A stretch of DNA of 64,000 nucleotides from Apostichopus japonicus (GCF_037975245.1 NC_092569.1:1148501-1212500); one strand, 5' to 3'. Counted from the first letter of the stretch, positions 1 to 12,381 are shown. Numbers and translations: made by a program. The notes: generated from the letters alone by a model not told the origin.

Positions 1-1898
1 CTACTCATTCCAGCATTCCTGATGAGACATAAGCCCTACCTCTGTCAGTAACCCATACCTACTTACTCCAGCATACCTGATAAGATTTAAGCCTTACCTC
101 TGTCAGTAACCCATACCTACTTACTCCAGCATACCTCATGAGACATAAGCCTTACCTCTCTCAGTAACCCATACCTACTTACTCCAGCATACCTGATGAG
201 ACATAAGCCCTACCTCTGTCAGTAACCCATACCTACTTACTCCAGCATACCTGATGAGACATAAGCCTTACCTCTGTCAGTAACCCATCCCTACTTACTC
301 CTGCATACCTGATAAGATATAAGCCTTACCTCTGTCAGTAACCCATACCTACTTACTCCAGCATACCTGATGAGACATAAGCCTTACCTCCGTCAGTAAC
401 CCATACCTACTTACTCCAGCATACCTCATGAGACATAAGCCTTACCTCTGTCAGTAACATATACCCACTTAATCCAGCATACCTGATGAGACATAAGCCT
501 TACCTCTGTCAGTAACCCATCCCTACTTACTCCTGCATACCTGATAAGATATAAGCCTTACCTCTGTCAGTAACCCATACCTATTCACTCCAGCATACCT
601 GATGAGACATAAGACCTACCTCTGTCAGTAACCCATACCTACTTACTCCTGCATACCTGATGAGACATAAGACTTACCTCTGTCAGTAACATATACCCAC
701 TTACTCCAGCATTCCTGATGAGACATAAGCCCCTACCTCTGTCAGTAACCCATACCTATTCACTCCAGCATACCTGATGAGACATAAGACCTACCTCTGT
801 CAGTAACCCATACCTACTTACTCCTGCATACCTGATGAGACATAAGCCTTACCTCTGTCAGTAACATATACCCACTTACTCCAGCATTCCTGATGAGACA
901 TAAGCCCCTACCTCTGTCAGTAACCCATACCTACTTACTCCAGCATACCTCATGAGACATAAGCCTTACCTCTCTCAGTAACCCATACCTACTTACTCCA
1001 GCATACCTGATGAGACATAAGCCCTACCTCTGTCAGTAACCCATACCTACTTACTCCAGCATACCTGATGAGACATAAGCCTTACCTCTGTCAGTAACCC
1101 ATCCCTACTTACTCCTGCATACCTGATAAGATATAAGCCTTACCTCTGTCAGTAACCCATACCTATTCACTCCAGCATACCTGATGAGACATAAGACCTA
1201 CCTCTGTCAGTAACCCATACCTACTTACTCCTGCATACCTGATGAGACATAAGCCTTACCTCTGTCAGTAACATATACCCACTTACTCCAGCATTCCTGA
1301 TGAGACATAAGCCCCTACCTCTGTCAGTAACCCATACCTACTTACTCCAGCATACCTCATGAGACATAAGCCTTACCTCTCTCAGTAACCCATACCTACT
1401 TACTCCAGCATACCTGATGAGACATAAGCCCTACCTCTGTCAGTAACCCATACCTACTTACTCCAGCATACCTGATGAGACATAAGCCTTACCTCTGTCA
1501 GTAACCCATCCCTACTTACTCCTGCATACCTGATAAGATATAAGCCTTACCTCTGTCAGTAACCCATACCTACTTACTCCAGCATACCTGATGAGACATA
1601 AGCCTTACCTCTGTCAGTAACCCATACCTACTTACTCCAGCATACCTCATGAGACATAAGCCTTACCTCTGTCAGTAACCCATACCTACTTACTCCAGCC
1701 TACCTCATGAGACATAAGCCTTACCTCTCTCAGTAACCCATACCTACTTACTCCAGCATACCTGATGAGACATAAGCCCTACCTCTGTCAGTAACCCATA
1801 CCTACTTACTCCAGCATTCCTGATGAGACATAAGCCTTACCTCTGTCAGTAACCCATACCTACTTACTCCAGCATGCCTGATGAGACATAAGCCTTAC
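1..1898. repeat. 58-bp minisatellite array, intronic, abutting a splice donor
   Basis: About 32 head-to-tail copies of a 58-bp unit (for example ctccagcat positions 184 and 242 are 58 apart), cut by the left window edge. Units vary at a few diagnostic sites (cat/gat, cataag/tataag, aacccat/aacatat, one 59-bp unit with gcccct). These variants recur with a 7-unit, 407-bp period (884 to 1291), so the array has higher-order structure. Read on the minus strand, most units contain GACAGAG|GTAAGG, a near copy of the real donor CACAG|GTAAGG at 1899/1898. The array is therefore the first 1.9 kb of the intron that follows the 1899-2105 exon. Confidence 0.97.
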
Positions 1899-2105
1899 CT
1901 GTGATGTTACTGTCACAGCTGTTGTCCCTGTTGCTGCTGCTACAATAGGCTGCTGAACATGTGGCTGTAGCTGTTGCTGCTGTTGTTGCTGTAACAGTTC
2001 CATTCTCATCCTTCGTGCATTTTCACTTTCACTCTCGCAAGCTGCAGCCAGAATTTGTTCTGCTCTAGCTGAAGTGAGATGAGGTGGTGTTGGTCGGATG
2101 GTTGA
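1899..2105 (-). CDS. NOL4/NOL4L family protein, internal exon with poly-Q run
   Basis: A 207-nt (69-codon) phase-0 exon with acceptor tatatag|TCA at 2106-2107 and donor CAG|GTAAGG at 1898-1897. The translation begins [21 protein letters not shown] and continues through [11 protein letters not shown]. This closely matches the vertebrate NOL4/NOL4L segment known as [10 protein letters not shown]...ILAAACESE, which directly follows the basic core domain. Next comes a run of seven glutamines encoded by mixed CAG/CAA, then an Ala/Thr/Val-rich tail ending in VTVTSQ. The poly-Q and the Thr/Val tail are not part of the family segment I know, so they may be lineage-specific. The remaining C-terminal part of the family protein (the LSPTE...LRSADELE tail in vertebrates) must lie left of the window. 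Retaining the intron would add 12 codons and then TAG at 1860-1862. Confidence 0.9.
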
Positions 2106-3917
2106 CTATATATAAAGAAAAGGTGTAAATGACCAACCATCAGGGAATGATTTCACCAAAAGACCTCACAGGACATTATCCTTGGGATCAATTTTGAAGA
2201 AGAATATTATATCAATGCAGAACTGTTTTCAAAATTGATAAAAGAAACCTTGCCTGTGGAGAAAAAAAAACAAGGCTTTCTGAGATTCTTTTTCCAAGAT
2301 ATTTTCATTTCATATCTTTAGGCTATGCATCTTCCTTGTCACACTTCGATAAAAATCGTAAAGAAAATAAATCATCTGTAAACCTCCGGTGTGCCTCCCA
2401 TTCTCACCTTGTCTTGCAAACCTGGCCTCTACAGGTATACTAGAACTGCCAAAGCAATTCAAACCGCTTTTTCTTCCCTTATCCCGAAAATCAAGCAGCT
2501 GGCAAAACATGGCGGCCACACTGTCCCAGTTGCACTCAAAGTTCATTCAACTACATCGTATTTTCTCATGTACTATATATGAATCATACTGCTCCAATGT
2601 CCAACAGAAGCATCTATCTTATCAGTCACACAGGGTTGGAAGATTTCATCTGTATCACATGTGGCAATATTGCTCCACAGATCTGACCTATTAACTGCTA
2701 CCCGACCTTTTCTCCCACAAATATAACCCCTTAATTAGAGTGCTAGTATAAATGTTTCTTTAGTTATTCAAGTTTAAAAAGATATTTACCTTTAAAAGAT
2801 GCTAAATCTCTGGATTGCTTCGTTAAGACTGAATTGATTATGAAGTGAAGTTGGCTCCTCAGTGCGGGCCATAGTGTTAATGTCAGTTCATCATTTTATA
2901 AATGTTAAACACTCAACCAAACCATGCTCTTTCTACGTCATATTGACAACAGGAAACCCATCTCCATGATATTTAACTCCATTTATCCTTGACATATTTG
3001 AACAACATTGTAATCATGTCATTTGAGGTCAAAAAAACTTAAGTGTATTCTCACATTTAGTGTTTTGTTGGACTTGAGGAACTGACCTAATGGTCTGCAG
3101 ACCATGTGTATTAGACATTATAGTCCAGCCACTTTCATTGATGAACCTCTGCTATTTAAAGGGTCCTTTCTCAAAATTTAAAAGTGGTATTAAAATACAA
3201 CATGCACTGATAGCAAGGTTGTTTTGACAGCTGCCACATTTCAAAATCAATCTTGTGCCTGAATTTGCCCATTTGAGGAAGCTACAGTCATTGCCAGTCC
3301 CTACTCGAAGCAAGAAAGACCAAGGACAGTGACTAATAAATCAATTAAAATAAAACAAAAACACTGGACAGTTCATATCATGCAGATCTATGTAGGTTTG
3401 TTATAAACTAATATCCCAGGATGTATATATATACCTTGTAGAGATCTCTGAAGCGTTGCCAAGAACCCTTCGAAACCATGCCAAGGTTGTTTGGGAGGTT
3501 ATCACTTTGATCATAATCTTAGAGTCATCGTATGAATTGGAGATCATGGACATGGAGGCCTCCGCTTCAAAACTTGTACAATTATTTGACAAATATGCCG
3601 AAAAGGATGGGCAATCTTAACTTCCACAAGAAGTGTTTGTTTAAGTTTGTCACTATCCCTTTTTTCCTGCCTTAAGGTTTTATCAACCAGTAAATGTTCA
3701 GTACATAAACCTGACTAACATACATAATACCTTTGGAAGTTTATTCGATATCAAATCCACTTTTAAACAAAAATACATTAGTGTGGTATTGCTGGTTGTC
3801 TTGTCTTTTTTTGTGGCACTTGTCACTTTTAGTTTCATTTATTTTTTTCTTTATAGACATAAATGCTGATCATAACAGGTCAAATTAATATTAGATTAAT
3901 TTTAAAATATTTCTTAC
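2106..3917 (-). other. Intron of the NOL4-like gene
   Basis: A 1.8-kb intron between the poly-Q exon and the core-domain exon, with donor TCA|GTAAGA (3917) and acceptor TATATAG (2107). It is AT-rich. Overlapping open frames in several registers at 2310-2694 match no NOL4 segment and have no convincing splice sites. Nothing else is supported. Confidence 0.8.
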
Positions 3918-4121
3918 TGAATCGATTCCATTTTGATCACGCTGTCTCTTCATACGTCTGCAAGACTTGAGGTAGGTACGGATTCGCTTGCGAGCTCTCT
4001 CATGGAATTCTGGGAACTGTCTGTAGCAGGCCTCAATGATGGCCTGTATCTTTTCCTTTGGTTGCTTCGAGATTGGTACGATGCGATCAAGATTTTCGTC
4101 CACAAAAAGGCGAACAAACAT
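3918..4121 (-). CDS. NOL4/NOL4L conserved core-domain exon
   Basis: A 204-nt (68-codon) phase-0 exon with acceptor TTCTTTTAG|ATG at 4122-4123 and donor TCA|GTAAGA at 3917-3916. It encodes [20 protein letters not shown], then [20 protein letters not shown], then [20 protein letters not shown]. This is the most conserved part of vertebrate NOL4 and NOL4L and differs from them at only a few positions. The RARKR and SCRRMKRQR clusters are probable nuclear or nucleolar localisation signals. The first ATG is an internal Met codon at the exon start and need not be a translation start. In vertebrates this family is neural-enriched and nuclear with poorly defined biochemistry; no enzymatic motif is visible. 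Confidence 0.95.
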
Positions 4122-4530
4122 CTAAAAGAAAACCAACCACACATTAAAATATCACTTAGATGAAGCTTTTGATTGATTTCTCGACCAATGATGGTGGCAT
4201 AAATCTCTGTTTTTCATCATTTCGGCATCCCCTCATATTTACAATCATTCATTACATTTCTGATTTTCAAGTAAACTGTCTTAAAGCCCTCGAATATTGC
4301 CAAGTAATCCACTGACAATCTTTCACATCCTGCCACTCTTCCTTTACAGTTGGAAACATACAACCATTCTAAACAGACAAATTGTGAGGTATAAATACTC
4401 TTTAATACTGGTTACTGCTTTTCAGAGGTTCAAAGTATTTCTACAAAGATTAGAAGGCAGTTATTATCAGTGATGCTTTACAACACTGATATTTTGGAAT
4501 GGAATTCTAGGTAATTACATCAACATTTTG

Positions 4531-4721
4531 AAGCCACGGACTTCTAATTTTACATGAATTTTTATACTATGAACAGTGGCGAAGCTAGGGGTATTGGTCA
4601 GGGGGGGGGGGGGGGCGAGAATGGTCTGTAGGGGTGCTTTCAACACTATCTAAGGATATTATTATTATTATTATTTCTAAGCCACAGACTTCTAATTTTA
4701 CATGAATGGTTATACTATGAA
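4531..4721. repeat. 43-bp direct duplication flanking a transposon end and (ATT)n
   Basis: A 43-bp block (aagccac-gacttctaat...tatactatgaa) occurs at 4531-4573 and again at 4679-4721 with three mismatches. Between the copies are a truncated hAT-like terminus (4574-4654) and a short (ATT)n run. The duplication lies in the intron 34 bp beyond the donor of exon 4755-4931. Confidence 0.85.
4574..4654 (+). mobile_element. Truncated hAT-like MITE terminus
   Basis: It begins CAGTGGCGAAGCTAGGGG, followed by a G-run, and continues to ACACTATCTAAGG. This is the reverse complement of the right end of the element at 32733-33117 (cttagatagtgttgaaagcg ... cttagctccgccact). Only one end is present; the other terminus and the interior are missing. 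Confidence 0.7.
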
Positions 4722-4754
4722 GTGTTTAAGAGAATGTCTGTTCCATAGACTCAC

Positions 4755-4931
4755 GTTGAATGACTTTAGTCTCTCGGGATCTACTCCAGCGGGTGCTGTC
4801 TCATTGGCTTTCTCGCTGTCGTCATCACCATCATCTTCGTCATCTTCATCTTTGCTGACTGAAAGATCTTCTGGTGTATCTTTGTTGGGTTCACTGTGTA
4901 TCATTCCAGGAAAACTAATGCCATTAGAACC
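4755..4931 (-). CDS. NOL4/NOL4L acidic linker exon with PEDLS motif
   Basis: A 177-nt (59-codon) phase-0 exon with acceptor TTCACGCAG at 4932-4934 and donor AAC|GTGAGT at 4754-4753. It starts GSNGISFPGMIHSEP, carries PEDLS at 4860-4874 (a perfect PxDLS-type CtBP-binding motif), then the acidic run DEDDEDDGDDD, then DPERLKSFN, which leads directly into the core exon's MFVRLF. Vertebrate NOL4 and NOL4L have the same order: a DLS motif, an acidic run, then (D/E)xERLKAFN-MFVRLF. The protein may therefore recruit the CtBP corepressor, which is an inference from the motif. Its length is a multiple of three and both boundaries are phase 0, so skipping it keeps the frame. Confidence 0.92.
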
Positions 4932-7151
4932 CTGCGTGAACATTAACAAAAGAATGGATATAGAAGAGTTAGAGTATAAAGTAAATTATACAAAGAAATC
5001 CATAGAGTCTTATGAGACACTTCCTCAAAAGGATATATGGCATGGTATCCCTAATATCCCACTCAATAAAATGGTGGGGAATAAAATCTCCTTACGCCTT
5101 ATGATCATAGTTCCTTACTGTCTCTGTACAGGTGAGAGAATGTCACAAAAATGATTTACTTTACAAAATAATCATTTTAAACAGCCAGTCTTAAAAAAAA
5201 CAGTAAATCTGTCCATGTTATGAAACCATCCTGACAGAATTATGAACCCAGACAAATTGTTTTTTATGAAAGGGAAAGTGGCATGATGGTGAGTTCAACT
5301 GGACATCCTCAAGCTAAGTAAGTGCCTGTAATTCATGAAATGTAGGAGTGCGTATTTTGAAAAAGATAAATATCCTTCACGAAGTTAAGTTGAATAAATC
5401 GAGACACAGATCTGCGAGCAGATCTCCTTGTATTTCGAAGTGAAACGCGTCATATACGCTAATGTTGTACATCATTATGTTGGGTACTACGTCAAAAGTA
5501 GGACGCTGATGGGGGGCTGCAGCCTCCAACAGCCAGGTTGCAGCCTAATCACCTTAGCTGAGCAGGATGTGGGCGCTGCTTCAGGTTTTAGTTTTGACTG
5601 TGACCTGACATAATCTGACCTGCATGAACAGCAAAAACAGTCACAGGCACACAGACAATGCTATACTCTACATCTGTACACCTGTACCGCAAGTTACATA
5701 GCATTTTGTGATACAATACCAGATAAATTATTCTGTTTCTTATTTTTTATTCCAAATTTTACATTCCAAATTATATGAGTATATTTTGTTTTCCAAATTA
5801 TACACTTAAAACAATTTTTTTTTTAGTTACCAAATTATAAACCTACTGAGGAAATATGTGCAAAGAAATAGTTACTGGCTCGATCAAAACCTGTTTCTAG
5901 TATATTAACAAAATGGGGGAGTGAGTGAGTGTGTATACAGTTTACCTGGAGGTCAGGTGTTAAATTGAGTTAGTTTTTCATTCTCAATGTCTATGCACCG
6001 GGCTGATCTTTTGAATACCCCTGTATTATTAAAAGGGCACCTGGTGGTTCTTAACAATGTTCGTTATCTTCATAGTTGTATTAAAACGTAAAGAGTAATA
6101 TTCAAGAATGATACTCTGTGATATAAGGTTAATGTCTTGTTATATTTCTTGAATAGCCTATTACTTGTTATTGTGAATAGCTAATATTATTTTAATACAC
6201 CCATGAACCTGAGCATGAGTTGTAGTTTATATCCAACTACTGTATATATTTGTGTGATACTTCGCTGTCATCTCCATCAACAGAAATCTTGATTTTCTGG
6301 CAACAATGTCATATAATTTCATGAATATATGGTACCTGCATGGCTCCTGTTTTGCAATTATCCACAATTGCATAGCTGGCAAGATAATATCAACATCAAA
6401 CCATATGATGGCTACATCATATTCTGAAACAGTGCATATTTATTTCTCTGAAGTGATCGTAAAACGTAGATATTGAATGCTACAATGTGTCTCTATGTTT
6501 TTAATATTGCTTCGTGGTTAATACTTTAATACCAGCAACTAACCATACACTTAACATTTATTGTACTATGAACATATGCACTCAACAGGCCCATCCAGAT
6601 CCCTTTGCTTTAACAAACAGGTGATAAGTGATATAATACATCATACCCTGCAGGACATGTTCCACAGAATCAGAGCTAATACTACTCCAGTAGTGATGAG
6701 TCTTGTGTACTTTACCATCCAAGGCCGATCAGGTGTTTAAACTGTAAAGGATATTACGCTAAGCACTATGTACACCGACTGCAATATTAAACAGATGGTT
6801 CAAATACACCCAATACGCCAAATACACCATACGAGTAAGACCAGATAAAAATACCAAACACTCCCCCTTAGATGCACACATCTGAATTTATACCAAAAAT
6901 GCACACTTGAGGAAATTGATCTGTATGTCAGATGGCTTTATAAGAGCTAAGGTTGATGCCCTCATTCATGACCTTCCCAGGAAACTTTTCATTGGGCCGG
7001 TACCACTTCCTGTGCACATAATAGGGAGGGGGCAGGGCAAAGATAACCAGGAACTGGCCAGGGTGGGAGGGTGAGCAGGTGTGTTTATGATACAGTATTT
7101 GATCAACAATGGCCTGAGACTAAATAACAAAGGAAAGGCAGGACTGATTTT

Positions 7152-7725
7152 CAGTGGTGTTACCAAGGAATGGCCTGGGGGGGGGGGGGGGCAGATGTGA
7201 TTTTTGGGTGTTAAAAAAAATACTCAATCAAAATCTTTTCTTACAAAGGACAACGTATTATGTTCATCAGTAAAACTTCATTCCACCAACCTTTACAATA
7301 ACCATTTGTTTTCTCACTAACAAGGTCACAGAGGCCCCAGTATGAACCGCTAGTGCTCAAACTTCACTACTACCCTGCCTGCATTTAAATTTTAACAAAA
7401 ACAGTTATCAAAGCAAAAGGGTTAATTTCCATTTTTTGTATATCTTTTCCTCCTCAATTAAAAACATAAATATTGGACAGACTTAGCCCGAAAATTCTTG
7501 AACATAAAGTTACTTTAAGTTGCAAAATATAGCACCAAATTGCATTTAAGGACCCTTAATTAATTTTAAAAATTCTCAAAGGGAAGGGGGACATCCCCTC
7601 CCCTAAGACCACTCTCCCTATACCCCTCCCCCAGGACCGCATTCACAAATAAACATTGTGCACCCTAATTAAGTGCTGTGCCCTCCCTGTGCCTCCCCAT
7701 ATGGAAAAGTCTGGCGATGCCACTG
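7152..7725. mobile_element. hAT-like non-autonomous transposon (MITE), 574 bp
   Basis: Termini are CAGTGGTGTTACCAAGGAA on the left and the complement of CAGTGGCATCGCCAGACTT on the right. They are flanked by a perfect 8-bp target duplication, ctgatttt, at 7144-7151 and 7726-7733. An 8-bp duplication with CAGTGG-type ends is typical of the hAT superfamily. The interior has a G-run after the left end and shares agcaccaaattgcat and ggggacat/acccctcccct blocks with the copies at 12651 and 56097. No transposase ORF is present. Confidence 0.85.
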
Positions 7726-9769
7726 CTGATTTTAAGGTTTCATGGCGTCCCCTCAGAAATCCTGCAGGTTCCATTATCAGTTGTTTCTGACCAGCAAGAC
7801 TGGCTGTTCACCAATAAAGACCAGTATATAATAGAAGGTGTGACCTAGTACTTGTAACATAGAGGGTGTCACTAAGAAAAAACGTCAAGGATAGCATCTG
7901 TTATTCACAAACAATATTTACTGCTAGCCACAATACTACTCAACAACCCTTTAAAGACAACTCCATATGTTTAAGGATGGAGCTTATGGTTACCATTCTT
8001 TACTGTAGTCTTCATCAACAGATGGCAGAGAATGAACAGGATGTTACTAATACCAACTTTCTTAGAAATTTTAATATGCTAAACGCTAGTTTTGATTCTT
8101 CTGATGTTAGGTCAAAAGCATCATCATACATTCTGCTTCCTAGGTAGTAGATTCAGCTACATGCGTTGAGGAGATTATATTATACATGGAGAAACTCATT
8201 TCAGGGAGCCTTATAGCATATGCAGTGTCAACGATAGAAATTTGGCACAGTGCCTTTCAAAGTCGTTGTGGGCTAACTCAAAATTATTCAGAGCCAAAGT
8301 CCACCCACTGTATTTTATGACTTGTTCAATCTGTCCTTTTTCCCATTCGTGATTTCTTATGTGTGAAAGCCTAGATAGAAAGTGCCTGTTCTGTAAATCC
8401 CTCTCTTTTTTCTTTTTAGTTTTTTATTATTTTTGTTGTTGTAAACACATTAGCAAAAGAATAAATTAGTAAATTTAGGGGGAAACTGAATTCTGGCATA
8501 ACTTCAACAGTCAAATTTGTCTACTACAATAGATTAATCATTTTTAAAACATTTTCAGTTTTATAGCATTATTGTTTGCTTCATGGAGGAAAGACTCCTG
8601 CTAGTGCTGCAATATAGATATCGTCACAATATGGGAGTGATGGAAAGGGGAAGTTATGTACTGGCACCAAATTATGCACCTGCCACCCTGAAACTAAATG
8701 TTTGAACAGCTGCTTGTAAGCGAATCATAGCCATTGGACCTGCTCCTCATAGGACTTCTGTAGCGCTATCTGTATAATATAACTAGTTTCATCCCAATCT
8801 TGGTCTCAATCCCCTTTCTAAGGTCCATAGCTTTATTCACACATCCCCGCTACTATAGTTTAGGAGAGGTAGGGGTGGGGAGGGGGGGCTTTAATTCTAT
8901 ACTTTGTCTTTAAGAGAATTGGAATAGAAATTATTCAGTACAGCTGGAATTTGTTGAAGTTGTTAACTCCATTTGATCCTACAGTAAGAATTGTTGCAGT
9001 TGAGACAATAGACATATAAGTGTGATATTTCCTCACTCCGCCCAATCCCCTTTGTTACTGCCCCTCCCTCCCCCCCCCCCCCCCAACCTGCTGGAGACTA
9101 CAGATCAAATGTCTCCATGAAAGATTAGTTTGTTATAAATAGGAACAATTAAACTAATTCAATTTATGTAAAGCCAAATGCATTTTCTTTTTCCATATCA
9201 ACCGTACTTCTACAAATCTGCACTTTTCTGTACAAGCTAACACTTGTCAATTTGAAAACGGCAAAACATGTTTTGTCCCAAAAGCTTTCTCTGATAAATT
9301 TTTTCCAGTATCGCATCCCAAATGCTATGCAAAATGCAAAAATTGCTTTGCCAGTGCAAAGATGTATTATAGCATTTTTGTTGGGGGGGGGGGGGGGGGT
9401 ACAGAGTAACCATAGTATTTTATAACAAAATTCTGAGCCTTCTAAACTGCTATACACACTTTGAATGTCACTTAACTATTCCCTGTTACCCTTCCAGTGT
9501 TTTTGTTCTAATCAGTCATGTTTCTATCCTGCTACTAGCTTTACTACCAGTGAATACACATTCCTACCTTACACATGTTATCATGTTCATAGTTTAATAA
9601 TTTATACCATACTGTCTATGCAACTGAAGGTCCAATCTTTTCAGCAAATGATATCCCCATTGATACTATAGTGTACGCAATCATCCCCATACACACTGCA
9701 ATCGAATGCAAGCCATATCCAGTACATAAAGAAACAGGCTCACGTATCATGCACACTGTAAACCATTTT

Positions 9770-9990
9770 ATGCGGCGGCGACACTCAATTCTCTCCATCA
9801 TACGGCAGCCCTTTGGAAGCAGGTGCCGGCAATGCACCCTGGGTTTTCAAATTACTTCGTTCAAAGGTTTCCATAAATTCTTTTTCGCTTTCCAAAATTC
9901 CGAGTACTTCCAGCAGCGGGGAGAGTTTCGGCGGTTTTATCAGTTTTGTGCAGGGCCAGCTGTAGTAATTATCACCCCAGTTGTATGCTA
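9770..9990. other. GC-richer, CpG-containing patch inside an AT-rich intron
   Basis: About 200 bp with gcggcggcgac, gcaggtgccggcaatgcaccctggg and cagcagcggggag, open in both strands. It stands out from the surrounding AT-rich intron. I recognise no protein in it. It could be an intronic regulatory element, an alternative promoter, or an old insertion. Confidence 0.35.
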
Positions 9991-12381
9991 GAATCGCAGG
10001 TGTGCAAATAAACGGGACTGATTTAGGCAACACACCTTCCTTGATGACAAGGCGACAATATGGAGTCTACAGAAGTACTGTGTTTCAACTGAACTGGGGC
10101 TCAGTTAGGGGACTAGTCATTGCTGATTACCATAAAGACAATGCAATAATAGCGTTTAGTGTGATAAAAAAAAAACAGTAAACCAAATTCTTGTCAGTCA
10201 TAGAAGTCTTGAAGACAGTGGAAGAAAAAACTTAAACCAATCAGGGGGATGTGGTTGATGGGATTGATTTGGGATCTACGATGAGAGTCATAAATTTGCC
10301 TACTTGAGGTGATAGTGTGAACAACTTTTTTTGGGAAATCACAATGACATCTGAATCAGATTTGGATTGTGAAACGTTTACAGACTTTTTACAAGTATGG
10401 ACTGTGTGTTTACTGGGGTAAAACTAAAACTAATAAACACTTGTTATTTTGAGAAGACAGCTGGTTTTGCCTTTTCTGAACTAGTATTAACCTACTACGT
10501 TTTAAGATAACAAACTATGATGATAGTCTCAAGAATTTGGAATTTTCGACTAAGCAAAAAGAAATACGTGTGTGTTTTATTTATTTTCTTTCAGAATGTC
10601 CGCATTTTGTGATGTGTAGTATGGTTTATATCATTCGCTTTCAATGCATCCAAAACTTGTTACGTGCAATTTAACAGCCATACAGAACCAACAAACATTT
10701 TAAAATACATGCTGTTTGTTCATTGAAGCATTATTTTTTTATGTAATCAGTCAATATTCTATGCTGAACAGATTTTTCAGTTACAAAAGTAAAATCTTTT
10801 GCCTTGATCAGTTCTGTTTGCACAGTATAGTTTCCAAAAATAAACCACCCTCTCCTCCCCATTAAGAGCACCCCATTTTCTCCCCTTTTCCTCTCTGGAA
10901 AAAAGAAGACAAGTTTCGGATTTATAAGAAACAGTCATCATTTAAAAGGTTCTTGTAAGAATGTAAAACTGTAACTGTAACAGACAGTTGTTCACCTCTG
11001 ATTTGAGTCTGCCCCGAGGACCAAAGATATCAAATAACATTGAAGTTGATTATATGTAGATGTTGTAGCATTAGACACAGAAATAACCTGACATGTCATT
11101 TTTAATGTGTTTTGTGTTTTTCCTTTCCAAGTTAATCGATTGTAAATGTCACTTCTGTATGGTGCCCAAATATTAAAAATTATTTTATATTTTTCAAAGT
11201 CCTCATAAAGGATCCCCTATATTTGTGGAGGGCAAACTAAACCAACAAAAAGTTTCAAGGGGAGGCCCAAAGTGTTCTCAGGGTTGGTACAGTACTGTAG
11301 TAAGGAGGGGTCTTAACTTTTAAGTAATTGTTGTCTATCCACCATGATCAGTGCACTAATAGGATGACCTTTTATGCCGCAAAGATTTGAGACCAAGCTA
11401 ACTTCAATTGTCAGCGATAAAAAATGTAATCCAGTGAAGTGCTGTTTTGTATTTTTTTTTCGGGTTACCCATCATTAATATGAAAACCTATGGATCATTC
11501 TTTAAAGGTTGAGTTTGCTAAGAGCTGATGGCAGATTTCTTCAATCATTCAAAGCAAGATAGAGAACCCTGATAAAAAAAGGTGGAATATAGGGATAGGG
11601 GACAATAAAATGCATTACTTCCACCAAAATCAGTCAAAATTGCACCAGAAATAAGGAAATTAGGAATAAAAGTCAAAAGTCTGCCAAGTTTGGGAAAATC
11701 AGAAAGATTACATGAAATTCTCGGTAAATATTGTGATAATCGCAAGTAAAACCACATATTAGAAGCAACTAAATAGTTTCATCCTCACAGACAGACCTAG
11801 AAAGTTGCAATTTTAGTTTCATGCTAAGTAAAAAGGTAAGTTTGTAGAAACCTAAGTCCTGGCTAAAATCAAGTTTCCCATGTACTGGCATTAACCTGTA
11901 TAACAGCACATATATATACAGTAGTTACTGTACAAGCTTATGGGAGCAGCCCAACAATACTGTAGGAGCTCAGTAACACTGGTATTATGTTAGGTGTGGA
12001 TATCATGCCCATCTTTTAGCAATGATTCTTAATATCTAATGTCAATAAAATGCTAAAGAAAATAAGTACTTTTTTGTCTACTGACAAATGGCAAAACCAA
12101 CTGGCATTTAGCCAGTAAACAGCCTAAATTTTGAGGCCTGATATTGTAGATCATTTAGTTAGACCTGGGGGTATGTGAAGGGTACTCAATAATTTAATTG
12201 CATATTTTTGAAATCAAAACTTGGACATCAAAACAATATCTGTGAAAATTTAAAAAGGAAAATCATTTAATTTGAAAACAAAAATAAAGAGTGATTGACA
12301 CAGAGAAGCAGATTACATCAAAGTGAGAATATCAATTTAACAATTTTTTTGTTTTTGTAACTTTTAAGGCAAAAAACATAC

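Larger units (their letters stand above)
4932..12381 (-). other. Large intron of the NOL4-like gene
   Basis: A 7.4-kb intron joining exon 12382-12464 (donor AAG|GTATG) to exon 4755-4931. It contains a complete hAT-like MITE (7152-7725), poly-G/poly-C runs (8879-8887, 9069-9084, 9383-9399) and a GC-richer patch at 9770-9990. I saw no further exon matching NOL4, but a short divergent exon could be missed. Confidence 0.7.

Noticed and set aside
1-1898. CRISPR-like array
   Set aside because: Units are contiguous 58-bp tandem copies with no unique spacers, in a spliced eukaryotic gene.
2310-2694. Three overlapping ORFs in the intron next to the poly-Q exon
   Set aside because: No similarity to NOL4 and no splice sites; overlapping frames occur on both strands.
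3933-4163. Plus-strand ORF over the core exon
   Set aside because: Antisense shadow of the highly conserved NOL4 exon.
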